Below, one piece after another: positions 1-10,002 of a stretch of DNA of 64,000 nt. The position numbers and the translations under genes were made by a program. The stretch covers positions 113,323-177,322 of the forward strand of contig CANLWG010000015.1 of NCBI GenBank assembly GCA_947494715.1, written 5' to 3'. Position 1 is the stretch's first letter. Every line of letters starts with the position of its first letter. This DNA comes from an uncultured Flavobacteriaceae bacterium (lineage in GTDB: Bacteria > Bacteroidota > Bacteroidia > Flavobacteriales > Flavobacteriaceae). The notes under the pieces were generated by a model that had not been told where the DNA came from, ran no database searches, and saw only the letters and a program-made list of their open reading frames with translations.

Positions 1-2451
1 AACGATGGCAATACTACCTTTAGTGAAATCGGCCTACTATCCGGAATTCATCAGACCGATTGGAGCTGGTCGCCCTTAGTCGCCGATTTTGACAATGACG
101 GATTTCGTGATCTTGTTATTACCAACGGATTTCCCAAGGATGTAACCGATTTGGATTTCATGAATTATAGTCAGGGAACCGTTGGTGCTGTAGCTGGTAA
201 ATACTTGTTGGATTCCATCCCCGAAGTGAAAATTGCAAACTATGCCTATAGAAACAAAGGCAATCTGACCTTTGAGAACGTTACACAAGATTGGGGCCTG
301 GACCATCCATCATTCTCAAATGGAGCGGCAACCGTGGATTTGGATAACGATGGTGATTTGGACATAGTCATCAACAATATAAATGACTCCGCTTTTATCT
401 ATCAAAACAACCTTGAAAAAGTGTCGGGCCCAAAGGAAAGACCCAATTACCTAAAGGTTGCGTTTCGAGGCCCTAGGTCGAATCCTTTGGGAATCGGAAG
501 CAAGGTTCTCTTAGAATATAACGGAACCAGGCAAATATATGAGCACGTCATACAACGTGGATATTTATCAAGTATGGAGAACATTGCGCATTTTGGATTG
601 GGAGGCACTTCTACTGTAGACTCCCTTTTTGTAGAATGGCCCGATGGCCGATCCATTATTCTTCATAACGTGCAAGGCAATCAACAAATAACTTTGGACT
701 ATAAGGATAGTGAGGATTCAAAAAATCATATTACTCCAAAAAGCGAGTCACTATTTACCGACATTTCCCAACAAAAAGGTATTGATTTCACACATGAGGA
801 ATCCGATAAGATAGATTTTAATATCCAACCTACGCTCCCACACAAATTCACACAAAATGGGCCTGCCATTTCCGTGACCGACGTAAACAATGATGGCTTG
901 GATGATTTCTTTATTGGCGGCTCCGCTAGCCGGAAGGGCACGCTGTATTTACAGGATACAAGAGGAAATTTCAAAAGGCAAGATGAGTTTGGCATCTCTA
1001 AAGATTCCATTCCCGAAGACTTGGGCACTCTTTTTTTTGATGTTGACAATGATGGCGATCAAGACCTTTATGTGGTAAGTGGTAGCTATGAGTTTGCTCC
1101 CGGATCACCATTTCTTCAAGATCGACTATATCTAAATGACGGAACCGGATATTTTATCAGGGACGAAAATGCACTTCCCAAAATCAATTCCAGTGGTTCC
1201 TGTGTAAGGGCGGCCGATTATGATCGTGATGGTGACCTCGACCTTTTTGTGGGAGGTCTCGTCATACCCGGCAGCTACCCTCTTCCTCCAAGGAGTTATT
1301 TGCTGGAAAATAATCACGGTAAATTTACGGATGTCACAGCGGAAATTGCCCCGGAACTCGAGAAAATAGGTTTGGTGACGGATGCGCTATGGTCCGACTT
1401 TGACAATGACGGCTGGGTGGATTTGGTAGTTCTAGGGGAATGGATGCCGGTGACATTTGTAAGGAACGATATGGGAAGTTTCCTTCCCATAAACCAATCC
1501 GGTATAGAATCCTCTACTGGATGGTGGAGCAGTCTGGCCGCTGGAGATTTTGATTATGACGGGGATATGGATTATATCGCCGGGAACGTGGGACTCAACA
1601 CACCGTACAAAGGTACTCCTGAAAAACCGCTTGTCATCTATGCCGATGATTTTGATGGAAATGGCGGTTTAGATGCCGTTTTGGGTTGTTTCATTAAGGG
1701 GGATGATGGCGTTGAACGATTGTATCCAATCCATTCCAGGGACGATTTAAAGAGTCAATTGTTACGGGTGCGACAGGATTTTCAACGCTATGAACATTTT
1801 GGACATGCCACCATTGAAGATGTACTTACCGATAAGGAGCGTACCGACGCCCTATCCTACAAAGCAACACATATGGCAAGTAGTTTGATAAAAAATCTGG
1901 GCAACGGCCGTTTTGAAATCGAATCCCTACCCCTCAAAGCACAATTTTCCCCTATTAAGGGAATGCGTGTTCAAGATTTTGACGGTGATGGCAACTTGGA
2001 TGTACTCACTGTCGGAAATGACTATGGTACCGAAACCTTGACCGGTAGATACGATGCATCCATCGGCTTGCTTTTAAAAGGGGATGGTCAAGGCATTTTC
2101 CGACCCGTTGAGAGTTTTGATAGTCAGTTTATTGCGGATGGAGACACCAAAGCCTTGGTACAGTTGTATGATTTTGAAGATAATCCTATTATTCTAGTTT
2201 CCCGCAACAGGGGCCAATTAAAAGCGTTTGCGCACAAGGCCCCATCTTCTGGAAGCTACCAAAAACTCCGGGATTTGGATGCCAATGCGATTCTTGAATA
2301 CGAAGATGGAAAAAAACAACGAGTGGAAGGCTATTATGGCTTTTCCTACCTTTCGCAGTCTTCCAGAAGGCTTCATATTCCGAGGGATGTCACCAAGCTT
2401 ACTATATATAACTTTAAGGGAGAAAGTAGGGAAATATACTTCGCCCCCTAA
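1..2451 (+). CDS. VCBS/FG-GAP repeat protein with ASPIC/UnbV-like segment (5' end lies outside window)
   Basis: Frame 1 is open from base 1 (NDGNTTFSEIGLLSGIHQTDWSWSPLVADFDNDG...). Many DxDxDGxxD calcium-loop repeats; ASPIC/UnbV-like stretch NPLGIGSKVLLEYNGTRQIYEHVIQRGYLSSMENIAHFGLG. Confidence 0.85.
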   Translation, partial: NDGNTTFSEIGLLSGIHQTDWSWSPLVADFDNDGFRDLVITNGFPKDVTDLDFMNYSQGTVGAVAGKYLLDSIPEVKIANYAYRNKGNLTFENVTQDWGLDHPSFSNGAATVDLDNDGDLDIVINNINDSAFIYQNNLEKVSGPKERPNYLKVAFRGPRSNPLGIGSKVLLEYNGTRQIYEHVIQRGYLSSMENIAHFGLGGTSTVDSLFVEWPDGRSIILHNVQGNQQITLDYKDSEDSKNHITPKSESLFTDISQQKGIDFTHEESDKIDFNIQPTLPHKFTQNGPAISVTDVNNDGLDDFFIGGSASRKGTLYLQDTRGNFKRQDEFGISKDSIPEDLGTLFFDVDNDGDQDLYVVSGSYEFAPGSPFLQDRLYLNDGTGYFIRDENALPKINSSGSCVRAADYDRDGDLDLFVGGLVIPGSYPLPPRSYLLENNHGKFTDVTAEIAPELEKIGLVTDALWSDFDNDGWVDLVVLGEWMPVTFVRNDMGSFLPINQSGIESSTGWWSSLAAGDFDYDGDMDYIAGNVGLNTPYKGTPEKPLVIYADDFDGNGGLDAVLGCFIKGDDGVERLYPIHSRDDLKSQLLRVRQDFQRYEHFGHATIEDVLTDKERTDALSYKATHMASSLIKNLGNGRFEIESLPLKAQFSPIKGMRVQDFDGDGNLDVLTVGNDYGTETLTGRYDASIGLLLKGDGQGIFRPVESFDSQFIADGDTKALVQLYDFEDNPIILVSRNRGQLKAFAHKAPSSGSYQKLRDLDANAILEYEDGKKQRVEGYYGFSYLSQSSRRLHIPRDVTKLTIYNFKGESREIYFAP

Positions 2452-2573
2452 AAGTTATTTTCTAACCTGATTGTGGAGTATTTTGGCTTCTACAGAGCCA
2501 CGATCTAAAGCTGGATGTTCCAATAGTACAGATATATCGGACGAGGCTCTACTTCAATTATATTCGCCTGTGT

Positions 2574-3878
2574 TCACTTCTCTATTTGATTCCTATTATA
2601 CTCCTGTATTTCATTATGGATACTGGTCGTTTCTATTTCATTTTCCAAACGGACCTTTAGGGGTATGGCAATTGATCCTCCGGGGGGTAACAAGTAGCTC
2701 TGGTTAAAAGAGCTATCTACATTACCATCATGATCCAGGGCAGAAGATCCAAATTCAATTCCTATCCCATCCCAATTGCGGGTTAACAATGACACGCCGT
2801 TCAAATCGGTAAATTCATTGCTCCCTTGACCTCCGGAGCACAACCAGGACTGATAATAAGGAAAGTTCGGGGTTTCCATCACAATCCCGGTCCCATCGGG
2901 ATAGACCACAAGACTTTGAACCATCTTCTTAGCCGTAATCGAATCCTCGAGCAATTGCAACCCCTTTCGTATCACCCCGACTTCCGTGCGTATCTTTTTG
3001 TTCTTCGAGGGAGGCCAAATGTTATGATCTTCCGGAATCGGCCCGGCGGATCGGTCTTCGATTATCTTGGAAGGTATGGCTATTTCACAGCCTTCTACGG
3101 GGTATAATGTAATATGATAGCCGAAGCTTGGCACTAGTTCATGTTCGCTGGTATTGATGATTTCATCCTCCAGAAAAATTTCCGGAATGCCATTTTGGAA
3201 TGAAATCTTTCGGATAACCTGAAACAAAGGTTTCCCTCGCTTATACCATGGTTCTGTCCCAGATTCCTCATAATCCCTTACCGTCATATATCCTTTGATC
3301 ATCATACCTGTTTCTACTATCTTTGCGACCACGCTGTCCATCGGGATGTTGGAGGTTTCTCCGTGAAGCGGATGGAATTCCCCAGTATTCGGGTCGGTGT
3401 AGTGCATGCCCCAATTTTGGAGTCCGTAAAGTTCTATTCCGCCCATCAAGGTTTTAAGAAACTGCACCCCTCGGGTTGGCACTCCATTGATAGCAACTGA
3501 AGAATCTTGAAGATTAAGGGCATTGACATCCGGCAAATCTACAGGAGCGCTCCAAAAAAGAGGTCGCTCTTTATAGAATACCTGCCCTACCGAGAGGCCT
3601 TTAGTTGGGAGCAATTCAACGTTCAGATCCTTTCCTGAAACGTATATACGGTTCATTCCATCTGCATCGGTCTTTAAATGCTTTACTACTATTGCATATG
3701 TCCCAAGACTGTCTGCCCATCCTTCTTCGGAAAGGTTCATAAAATCAATTAACCGCTCTTTCCGGGCATCATTAGCGTTGTCCCTGGCACAACCATAGGT
3801 CATACAGACCGCAAGGGCCAAGACGATAATAAGTCTTGCAATACCCATTGTTTTTTGGAGGTTTGTGTACTTGGACAT
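2574..3878 (-). CDS. Exported DUF4432/aldose-1-epimerase-like lipoprotein
   Basis: Start likely MSKYTNLQK (3878) or MGIARLIIVLALAVCMTYGC (3848), not 4046. Lipoprotein-type signal; galactose-mutarotase-like region (GGIELYGLQNWGMHY, PSFGYHITLYP). Confidence 0.65.
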   Translation of the reverse strand: MSKYTNLQKTMGIARLIIVLALAVCMTYGCARDNANDARKERLIDFMNLSEEGWADSLGTYAIVVKHLKTDADGMNRIYVSGKDLNVELLPTKGLSVGQVFYKERPLFWSAPVDLPDVNALNLQDSSVAINGVPTRGVQFLKTLMGGIELYGLQNWGMHYTDPNTGEFHPLHGETSNIPMDSVVAKIVETGMMIKGYMTVRDYEESGTEPWYKRGKPLFQVIRKISFQNGIPEIFLEDEIINTSEHELVPSFGYHITLYPVEGCEIAIPSKIIEDRSAGPIPEDHNIWPPSKNKKIRTEVGVIRKGLQLLEDSITAKKMVQSLVVYPDGTGIVMETPNFPYYQSWLCSGGQGSNEFTDLNGVSLLTRNWDGIGIEFGSSALDHDGNVDSSFNQSYLLPPGGSIAIPLKVRLENEIETTSIHNEIQEYNRNQIEK

Positions 3879-3907
3879 GAGATATGTATTAAACCAAGGC
3901 AAACACT

Positions 3908-4807
3908 TTAGCCATATAGGTTGTACTTTATTTTTTGTATGATAAGATCTCCCACGGCCTCGAAATCCAAGTGAACAATATCGCCCCCATATTGCTCTAC
4001 GGTATAAATTCCATTGAAACCACTTTCCTCCGCTATTTGCATGCACTTGTCAAAATCATAGGAAACGTGTTCTCCATGCGCATTTAATTCCTTCATCTTT
4101 GCGGATACCTGATAAGCGTATGGCATAACTTTTTCAAGGGCTTTGTACAAATCGATGTATTCCGGCCAGTTCCCGAAATCGGGAAGGGTATGGAAGTTTT
4201 TATGGTTCACTTCCCGAATAATCCTAAGATGGTTTTCCGGAATCGATTCCACCCCAAAATGATTTTCACATTGCATAATCACGCCCAATCGATTCGCATA
4301 GGCGTTCAATTTTTTGTAGGAAGCAATGGCGTTATCCAAATTTTCCTTTCCGGCATTTACACGAACGGCCAAGGCACCAAGGTCCGCTGCGGTCCCGATC
4401 CAACTTTTTGCCAATTCCAGGCTCCTTTCCCTTCTCGATCGGTCCAAAGAGGAAATGTCAAAATTATCATCAATCTGTATATTGATGAGTATCGACCTGC
4501 TTTTTCTAAGCCTGGCCTTCAGCTCATGGATATACGAGGGGGATCTTTCCTCAAAATGTCTAGTCCATAAATCGACATTATAAATACCAAAACGATCTCT
4601 GAAATAAGCGGGCACTTCCAAAAGCGTAAGGTCAGGAGATGCCCAGGACGGTGCCGTAGATGCAATCCTAGTCCTTACCATCACCGTGGCCATACCGATA
4701 CGTTGCATGGGATCAAGGGCTCCACATGCGAAGTAATTGAATGATAATAGGGTCGCCGACGCCCCACCCGCCAATTTGATAAATTTTCTTCTATCCAGAG
4801 TGCTCAT
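3908..4807 (-). CDS. Sugar phosphate isomerase/epimerase-like TIM barrel, Tat-type signal
   Basis: MSTLDRRKFIKLAGGASATLLSFNYFACG signal; AP_endonuc_2/xylose-isomerase-like TIM barrel pattern (MQCENHFGVES, HTLPDFGNW). Confidence 0.75.
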   Translation of the reverse strand: MSTLDRRKFIKLAGGASATLLSFNYFACGALDPMQRIGMATVMVRTRIASTAPSWASPDLTLLEVPAYFRDRFGIYNVDLWTRHFEERSPSYIHELKARLRKSRSILINIQIDDNFDISSLDRSRRERSLELAKSWIGTAADLGALAVRVNAGKENLDNAIASYKKLNAYANRLGVIMQCENHFGVESIPENHLRIIREVNHKNFHTLPDFGNWPEYIDLYKALEKVMPYAYQVSAKMKELNAHGEHVSYDFDKCMQIAEESGFNGIYTVEQYGGDIVHLDFEAVGDLIIQKIKYNLYG

Positions 4808-4943
4808 TTGATAATTACTTTCTTCGGTTTACCCCTAATTTTGATGTTCCAGCTGTACCAGGTCCATTCTTAAAAAGTGCCGACAGATCAAGCACTTCGA
4901 ACGGATTTATATCTCATCTCCACTTTCGCTAAACTAAACTATA

Positions 4944-4955
4944 ATTGTATACAAT
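4944..4955. promoter_or_regulatory. Candidate GntR/FadR-type operator ATTGTATACAAT
   Basis: Perfect 12-bp palindrome between divergent genes 4807(-) and 5020(+); matches FadR-subfamily TNGTNNNACNA. Confidence 0.6.
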
Positions 4956-5019
4956 AATAACAATTTTTTATATATTTTTATGTAAAAACTAAGCAATAGC
5001 ATTTTAACACGATTTCAAA

Positions 5020-6387
5020 ATGGATAAACGTGAGTTCTTAAAACTTTCAGGAAATATTTTGGCGGTATCAATGCTATCTCCCATCCTATCCTGCCGTGAG
5101 GCTGCCGCCCCGTCTGCCAAAAAAACTTTGGGGGCATCTCGGGCCAATTGGGCAAACAACCTTATTTACGATAGCAATACCTTTTACGAGCCTCGAAACA
5201 TTGGCGAACTACAACAGATTGTAAAGGAAAACAAGAAAATCAAGGCCCTGGGCACAAAACACTGTTTTAATAAAATTGCAGATAGCAGATTTTCCCATGT
5301 TTCGATAAGAAACATGAACCGCATTGTTTCAGTGGATAGTCGCCAAATGACGGCAACCATTGAGGGAGGTGCGAGCTACGGACAGATTTGCACTGCCCTG
5401 CATGAAGAGGGCTATGCGCTTCACAATCTTGCCTCGCTGCCACATATTTCGTTGGCCGGAGCCATTGCAACGGCGACCCATGGCTCCGGGGTTTCCAACA
5501 GTAATTTAGGTGCAATGGTCAGTGCGCTGGAATTTATAAATACCGACGGAGATCTAGTTACGTTATCGCGAAACGGTCACGGTGATGAATTTTCAGGAAT
5601 GATCACCCATCTCGGCGGATTGGGAATACTTACCAAACTCACTTTGGACCTTCAACCTACTTTTCAAGTAAGGCAGGACGTATACCAACACTTACCCGTA
5701 TCCAATCTTCTTGAAAATTTTGAGGCCATTATGGCCGGTGGATACAGCGTAAGTCTATTTACCGACTATCAGTCAGATCAGGTCAACCAAGTATGGGTCA
5801 AATCCAAAGTAGCTAAAGATGATCAATTGCCCACAGAATATTTCGGGGCAATCTCTGCCGAACGGGACATCCATCCCATCCTTGAACTATCTGCAGAAAA
5901 CTGTACCGCCCAAATGGGCGTACCCGGACCATGGTTTGATCGGCTTCCCCACTTTAAGATGGATTTCACTCCCAGTAGTGGAAAAGAACTGCAATCCGAA
6001 TATTTCGTTCCCCTGGACAAAGGTCCCGCAGCTTACGAGGCGATACAAAGCCTAAAGGATGAAATAGCTCCCTATCTCATGATTTCCGAAGTTCGCACCA
6101 TCGCTGCAGACAATCAGTGGATGAGTCCCTGTTATGAGCAAAAAAGTGCAGCTTTTCATTTTACCTGGCAACAGGATTGGAAGGGTCTAAAAAAAGTGCT
6201 TCCCCTTTTGGAAAGTAAACTGGAGCCCTTTAATGTGCGCCCACACTGGGGAAAGATGTTCACTATGACACCTGCAAAAATCCATTCCCTCTATCCTAGG
6301 CTTGTCGATTTTAAAACCTTCCTCATGGACCATGATGCCAATGGAAAATTCCGGAACGACTTTTTGCAAAAATATCTTTATACTTAG
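5020..6387 (+). CDS. FAD-dependent alditol/sugar-1,4-lactone oxidase-like (AldO/ALO family), exported
   Basis: FAD_binding_4 pattern (GTKHCFNKIADS, HISLAGAIATATHGSG) and C-terminal ALO-like HWGKMFT; Tat/lipoprotein-like N-terminus KREFLKLSG...SPILSC. Confidence 0.8.
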   Translation: MDKREFLKLSGNILAVSMLSPILSCREAAAPSAKKTLGASRANWANNLIYDSNTFYEPRNIGELQQIVKENKKIKALGTKHCFNKIADSRFSHVSIRNMNRIVSVDSRQMTATIEGGASYGQICTALHEEGYALHNLASLPHISLAGAIATATHGSGVSNSNLGAMVSALEFINTDGDLVTLSRNGHGDEFSGMITHLGGLGILTKLTLDLQPTFQVRQDVYQHLPVSNLLENFEAIMAGGYSVSLFTDYQSDQVNQVWVKSKVAKDDQLPTEYFGAISAERDIHPILELSAENCTAQMGVPGPWFDRLPHFKMDFTPSSGKELQSEYFVPLDKGPAAYEAIQSLKDEIAPYLMISEVRTIAADNQWMSPCYEQKSAAFHFTWQQDWKGLKKVLPLLESKLEPFNVRPHWGKMFTMTPAKIHSLYPRLVDFKTFLMDHDANGKFRNDFLQKYLYT

Positions 6388-6402
6388 GTTTTGTTTGCTT
6401 AA

Positions 6403-9400
6403 TTACTCCAAGGGCGAGCCAACGGCACTATTCACCCCAAAGCAAAGGAGTGGAAGGTTATTACGTGCAATTATAAGATGCGGAATACCATTCATTTCAA
6501 TGGAAACGACATCCCTCACCTGCCCAAAGACGCTAAGTCCGGATTGTTCATTGGAAAGCGCCCTAAAAGTTCCGGAGCTATTGCCCTTTAACAAAGTTCC
6601 CTTGCTCGAATCCAGTCGCCCAAACTCGGGTTTTAGGCCATGAAAATTACCTCCCAACCACAAATCGATTACACCATCTAAATCCAGATCCTTGGCAACA
6701 ATACCAAATACAGGAGCCACTTGCGCTGCGAGCGGCAAGGCTTCTATCCGAATCACGCCTTCATCGTTCCAGGCAATACTGGACTCCAAGTTGACCGCAC
6801 TATAGGAAATCACATTTCGCCGCTCTTCTTCTGTCAATAAAGATTCATAGGTTTTTTCGGCATATTCCTTATACCGCAAATTGTGTTTTTTCAAATGGGG
6901 CAGTTGCGTGGTAAGGTCCATTTTGGTGGCAAAGGGATAAGCTTGACCATCCAAGGGCGGGTACCAATTCAAAATGAAGTCACTTTTTCCGTTCGTATCA
7001 AAATCTTTAACATAGAGGTTCAAGGGTTTCTTCACGGAAGCCTTGAATTTAGAATTTAGACCCCAGTTTCCCAATATATAATCGTCGTCCCCATCACCAT
7101 CCAAATCCGAAGCCTCTATGGTCAGCCACCAGCCAGAGGATGATTTCAGTCCCGGCAAGGTCTTCTTTCGTAATTGTCCATTACCATTCTCAAAATAAGT
7201 TATAGGAAGCCATTCACCGGATACCCATAAATCCATATCCCCATCCCTGTCGGTATCGCTCCAAACTGCGTCGGTAATCATTCCCAATTCTCCAATTTCC
7301 CTAGTTGTAATATCGGTCCATTGGCCGTTACCCTCGTTTCTGAATACATAGCTTCTAGGTTTTAGACCATAATTCCCTGGAATAGCACGGGCCCCAATAA
7401 AAAGATCCTGGTCACCGTCCCCATCAATATCCGTATTCTTAATACATGAGAAATTACCTGTGGCCATTGGTGCCTTTTCCGATGTTTTCAGGAATTTACC
7501 CGAACCATTATTTTCGTAAAAGCGTAGCCGATAGGAATGCGCTTCCTTTTTCAATTCGTTGCCGCCCGACCCTAAAAGTATGTCGTTGTCGCCATCTCCA
7601 TCCGCATCAAAAATAGCTCCACAAGTAGTCTCGAAGATAGTGTCCGTTTCCGATGATGAAATAGTATTCAATCCTCGGGATTTCCAATAGTCCCCGTTTT
7701 GGATAAACACTTTGTCCATTTCCTCCGGACCTCCCCCTGCTACAAAGTCTTCTTTTCCATCGCCGTTTAAATCCCCTTTTATAATTGGTGGGCCTTCTGT
7801 GGACAACATTCTAGGCAATAGATTTTCATGGTCAAAATCGTTGAAGTTGTTTTCAATATGATCACGATTTCCCATCAGTACTTTCTCGGTACATTCCTCA
7901 AAAAGGGGCCTATTGGACAATCTCTCTTGAAGAACGGGTTCTTTAGCATTGGACTGAAGAACTTTTAAGGTTTGGTTGGCGGCCACATTGTGCAGGGTCT
8001 CGGTGGTCAAATCGGGCCACGTTATTTGGATTTCATCCACAACAGGGTTTGAGCCGATGCCAAAATTCAAAATGGGTGTCACGGCACTTTGAAATCCGCG
8101 CGAGGTGAAATTCTGTAGTACTTGTATCTGATTTCCTATTTTAGCTTTTACTTCAGCTCCAATACCGTATGGGTTCTTGCCCGAACCTTCCAATCTGATC
8201 TTTAGAAAATTGTTCTTGGAATTATTTCGATATAGGTATGCAGGCATATTCACATTGTTCACTATCATATCCAAATCTCCGTCATTATCCAAATCCCCAT
8301 AGGCCGCCCCGTTGGAAAAGCCGGGATTCCCCAGCCCCATGATATTCGCCCTGTTCTTGAACATTGGAATTTGGCCCTTCCCGCTATTTACAAAAGCATA
8401 GTTGGCCAAGGGTTTGGAGGGCAGGAATTCTACGAAGTCAGACCAATCGAACCTGCCCTTTTGCATGACTACTTTTTTAATTTCCTCCTTGTCACTTATA
8501 AAATCCGAAAAGTCCAAATCCATTATTTCGCGATTTAAACCATTGGATACAAATATGTCTTTCCAACCGTCATTGTCAAAATCAAAAATCAATGCTCCCC
8601 AACTCCAATCCGTGGCGGCGACATTACTTAAATGTGCCACTTCTTGAAATGTACCCTCTCCATTGTTTAACTGAAGGCAATTTTGCAATACTTGATAATG
8701 AAAATTTGCTTTGTTCTTCGCATCCCTTAAATGAAAGGGTTCAAAATACGTCATGGTCTTTAACCTATAGTTGCTTCCTGGAAGCATATCCGTGGTAAAA
8801 ATCTCCATCGATCCGTCATTGTTGAGGTCACCTACATCGGAGCCCATACTGGAAATGGGACAAATGCTGACAGAACCATTCAATTCTTCGGAGAATGTAC
8901 CATCGCCATTATTGAAATAAAGATAATCCCGCTCCCAAAAATCATTACTGATATAAATATCGGTGAGATGGTCCCCATTAAAATCACCTGTAGAGACCCC
9001 TAGCCCAAATCCTATGGCACTGTTATAAATGCCAGCTTCCGACGTAACATCCTTGAAGTGGTCGCCTTCATTTCTCAAAAGCTTATCCCCTCCCAAGTTA
9101 TCATGTTCCTCGCGGGATATGGTATAGAGCTCAATCTTTGAGGGATCCTTAAAGGAATTATTTAGGATATAACAGTCCAGGTCGCCGTCCTGGTCATAAT
9201 CGAAGAAAGAGGCATGGGTAGTGAAACCTTTATCATTCAAGTTATACTCCCCTGCCCTATTGCTAAAAGTATTGTCCTTGTTATTGATAAACAATTCATT
9301 TTCCCGGCTATCCCCCTTCAAATCACCGGAGTTGCACACATAAATATCCAGCCAACCGTCTCCGTTAACATCGGCCATGGTAACACCGGTGCTCCAGGCC

Positions 9401-9765
9401 ATTTTGCCGCCAACCCCTGCAGAACCAGTGATATCCTTAAATTGCATTTCACCAAGATTCAGGTAAAGCTTGTTAGGTCCCATATTGGCGGTCATATATA
9501 CATCGCTTAGACCATCATTGTTGATATCCCCAATGGCAACTCCTCCTCCATTGTAAAAATTTCTATAGGTAAGCACATTAAAATGCTCACCGTCCCTAAC
9601 GCTATTCACAAAGTCCAATCCTGTGATTTCAGGTTGAAGCATGGTAAAAAGATTGACAAACGGTTTATCAGCAGTGGCATAAGCCTGCTTGTCCAACACC
9701 TCGGAATGGCAACTCCCAAATAGTATTATTAATGGGGCAATCCAAATTAATCTAGGCAAACCCAT
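6403..9765 (-). CDS. Long VCBS/FG-GAP + ASPIC/UnbV lipoprotein
   Basis: 1120 aa, IILFGSCHSE signal, many DxxxDGxxD repeats, NPYGIGAEVKAKIGNQIQVLQNFTSRGFQSAVTPILNFGIG; downstream of susCD. Confidence 0.85.
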   Translation of the reverse strand: MGLPRLIWIAPLIILFGSCHSEVLDKQAYATADKPFVNLFTMLQPEITGLDFVNSVRDGEHFNVLTYRNFYNGGGVAIGDINNDGLSDVYMTANMGPNKLYLNLGEMQFKDITGSAGVGGKMAWSTGVTMADVNGDGWLDIYVCNSGDLKGDSRENELFINNKDNTFSNRAGEYNLNDKGFTTHASFFDYDQDGDLDCYILNNSFKDPSKIELYTISREEHDNLGGDKLLRNEGDHFKDVTSEAGIYNSAIGFGLGVSTGDFNGDHLTDIYISNDFWERDYLYFNNGDGTFSEELNGSVSICPISSMGSDVGDLNNDGSMEIFTTDMLPGSNYRLKTMTYFEPFHLRDAKNKANFHYQVLQNCLQLNNGEGTFQEVAHLSNVAATDWSWGALIFDFDNDGWKDIFVSNGLNREIMDLDFSDFISDKEEIKKVVMQKGRFDWSDFVEFLPSKPLANYAFVNSGKGQIPMFKNRANIMGLGNPGFSNGAAYGDLDNDGDLDMIVNNVNMPAYLYRNNSKNNFLKIRLEGSGKNPYGIGAEVKAKIGNQIQVLQNFTSRGFQSAVTPILNFGIGSNPVVDEIQITWPDLTTETLHNVAANQTLKVLQSNAKEPVLQERLSNRPLFEECTEKVLMGNRDHIENNFNDFDHENLLPRMLSTEGPPIIKGDLNGDGKEDFVAGGGPEEMDKVFIQNGDYWKSRGLNTISSSETDTIFETTCGAIFDADGDGDNDILLGSGGNELKKEAHSYRLRFYENNGSGKFLKTSEKAPMATGNFSCIKNTDIDGDGDQDLFIGARAIPGNYGLKPRSYVFRNEGNGQWTDITTREIGELGMITDAVWSDTDRDGDMDLWVSGEWLPITYFENGNGQLRKKTLPGLKSSSGWWLTIEASDLDGDGDDDYILGNWGLNSKFKASVKKPLNLYVKDFDTNGKSDFILNWYPPLDGQAYPFATKMDLTTQLPHLKKHNLRYKEYAEKTYESLLTEEERRNVISYSAVNLESSIAWNDEGVIRIEALPLAAQVAPVFGIVAKDLDLDGVIDLWLGGNFHGLKPEFGRLDSSKGTLLKGNSSGTFRALSNEQSGLSVFGQVRDVVSIEMNGIPHLIIARNNLPLLCFGVNSAVGSPLE

Positions 9766-9929
9766 ACTATTTCACTTTCTCCATTGTAGTACTTAGCATC
9801 CAGAACCCAAGCTGTTTAAGGCTCCAGAGGTTCTTATTGGTAAGATAGCTTAATAATTTTTATTTCCCGACAACTTTACAAAATTGATAATTTGCAAAAA
9901 CGGTCAGTAGATTACTAACCGGAAAGCAT

Positions 9930-9957
9930 AAAGGGCAGTCAATTAAAACTGCCCTTT
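9930..9957. terminator. Stem-loop terminator between SusD and VCBS genes
   Basis: AAGGGCAGT (9931-9939) pairs with ACTGCCCTT (9948-9956), 8-nt loop, flanking A/T runs. Confidence 0.6.
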
Positions 9958-10002
9958 TGTAAAAAAACTAACTCAAACTACTAAACAACATTTTTGATTT
10001 CT

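Noticed and set aside
2471-2707. 78-aa ORF after the first VCBS gene
   Set aside because: Overlaps antisense to the 3' end of the DUF4432 gene and shows no recognisable motif.
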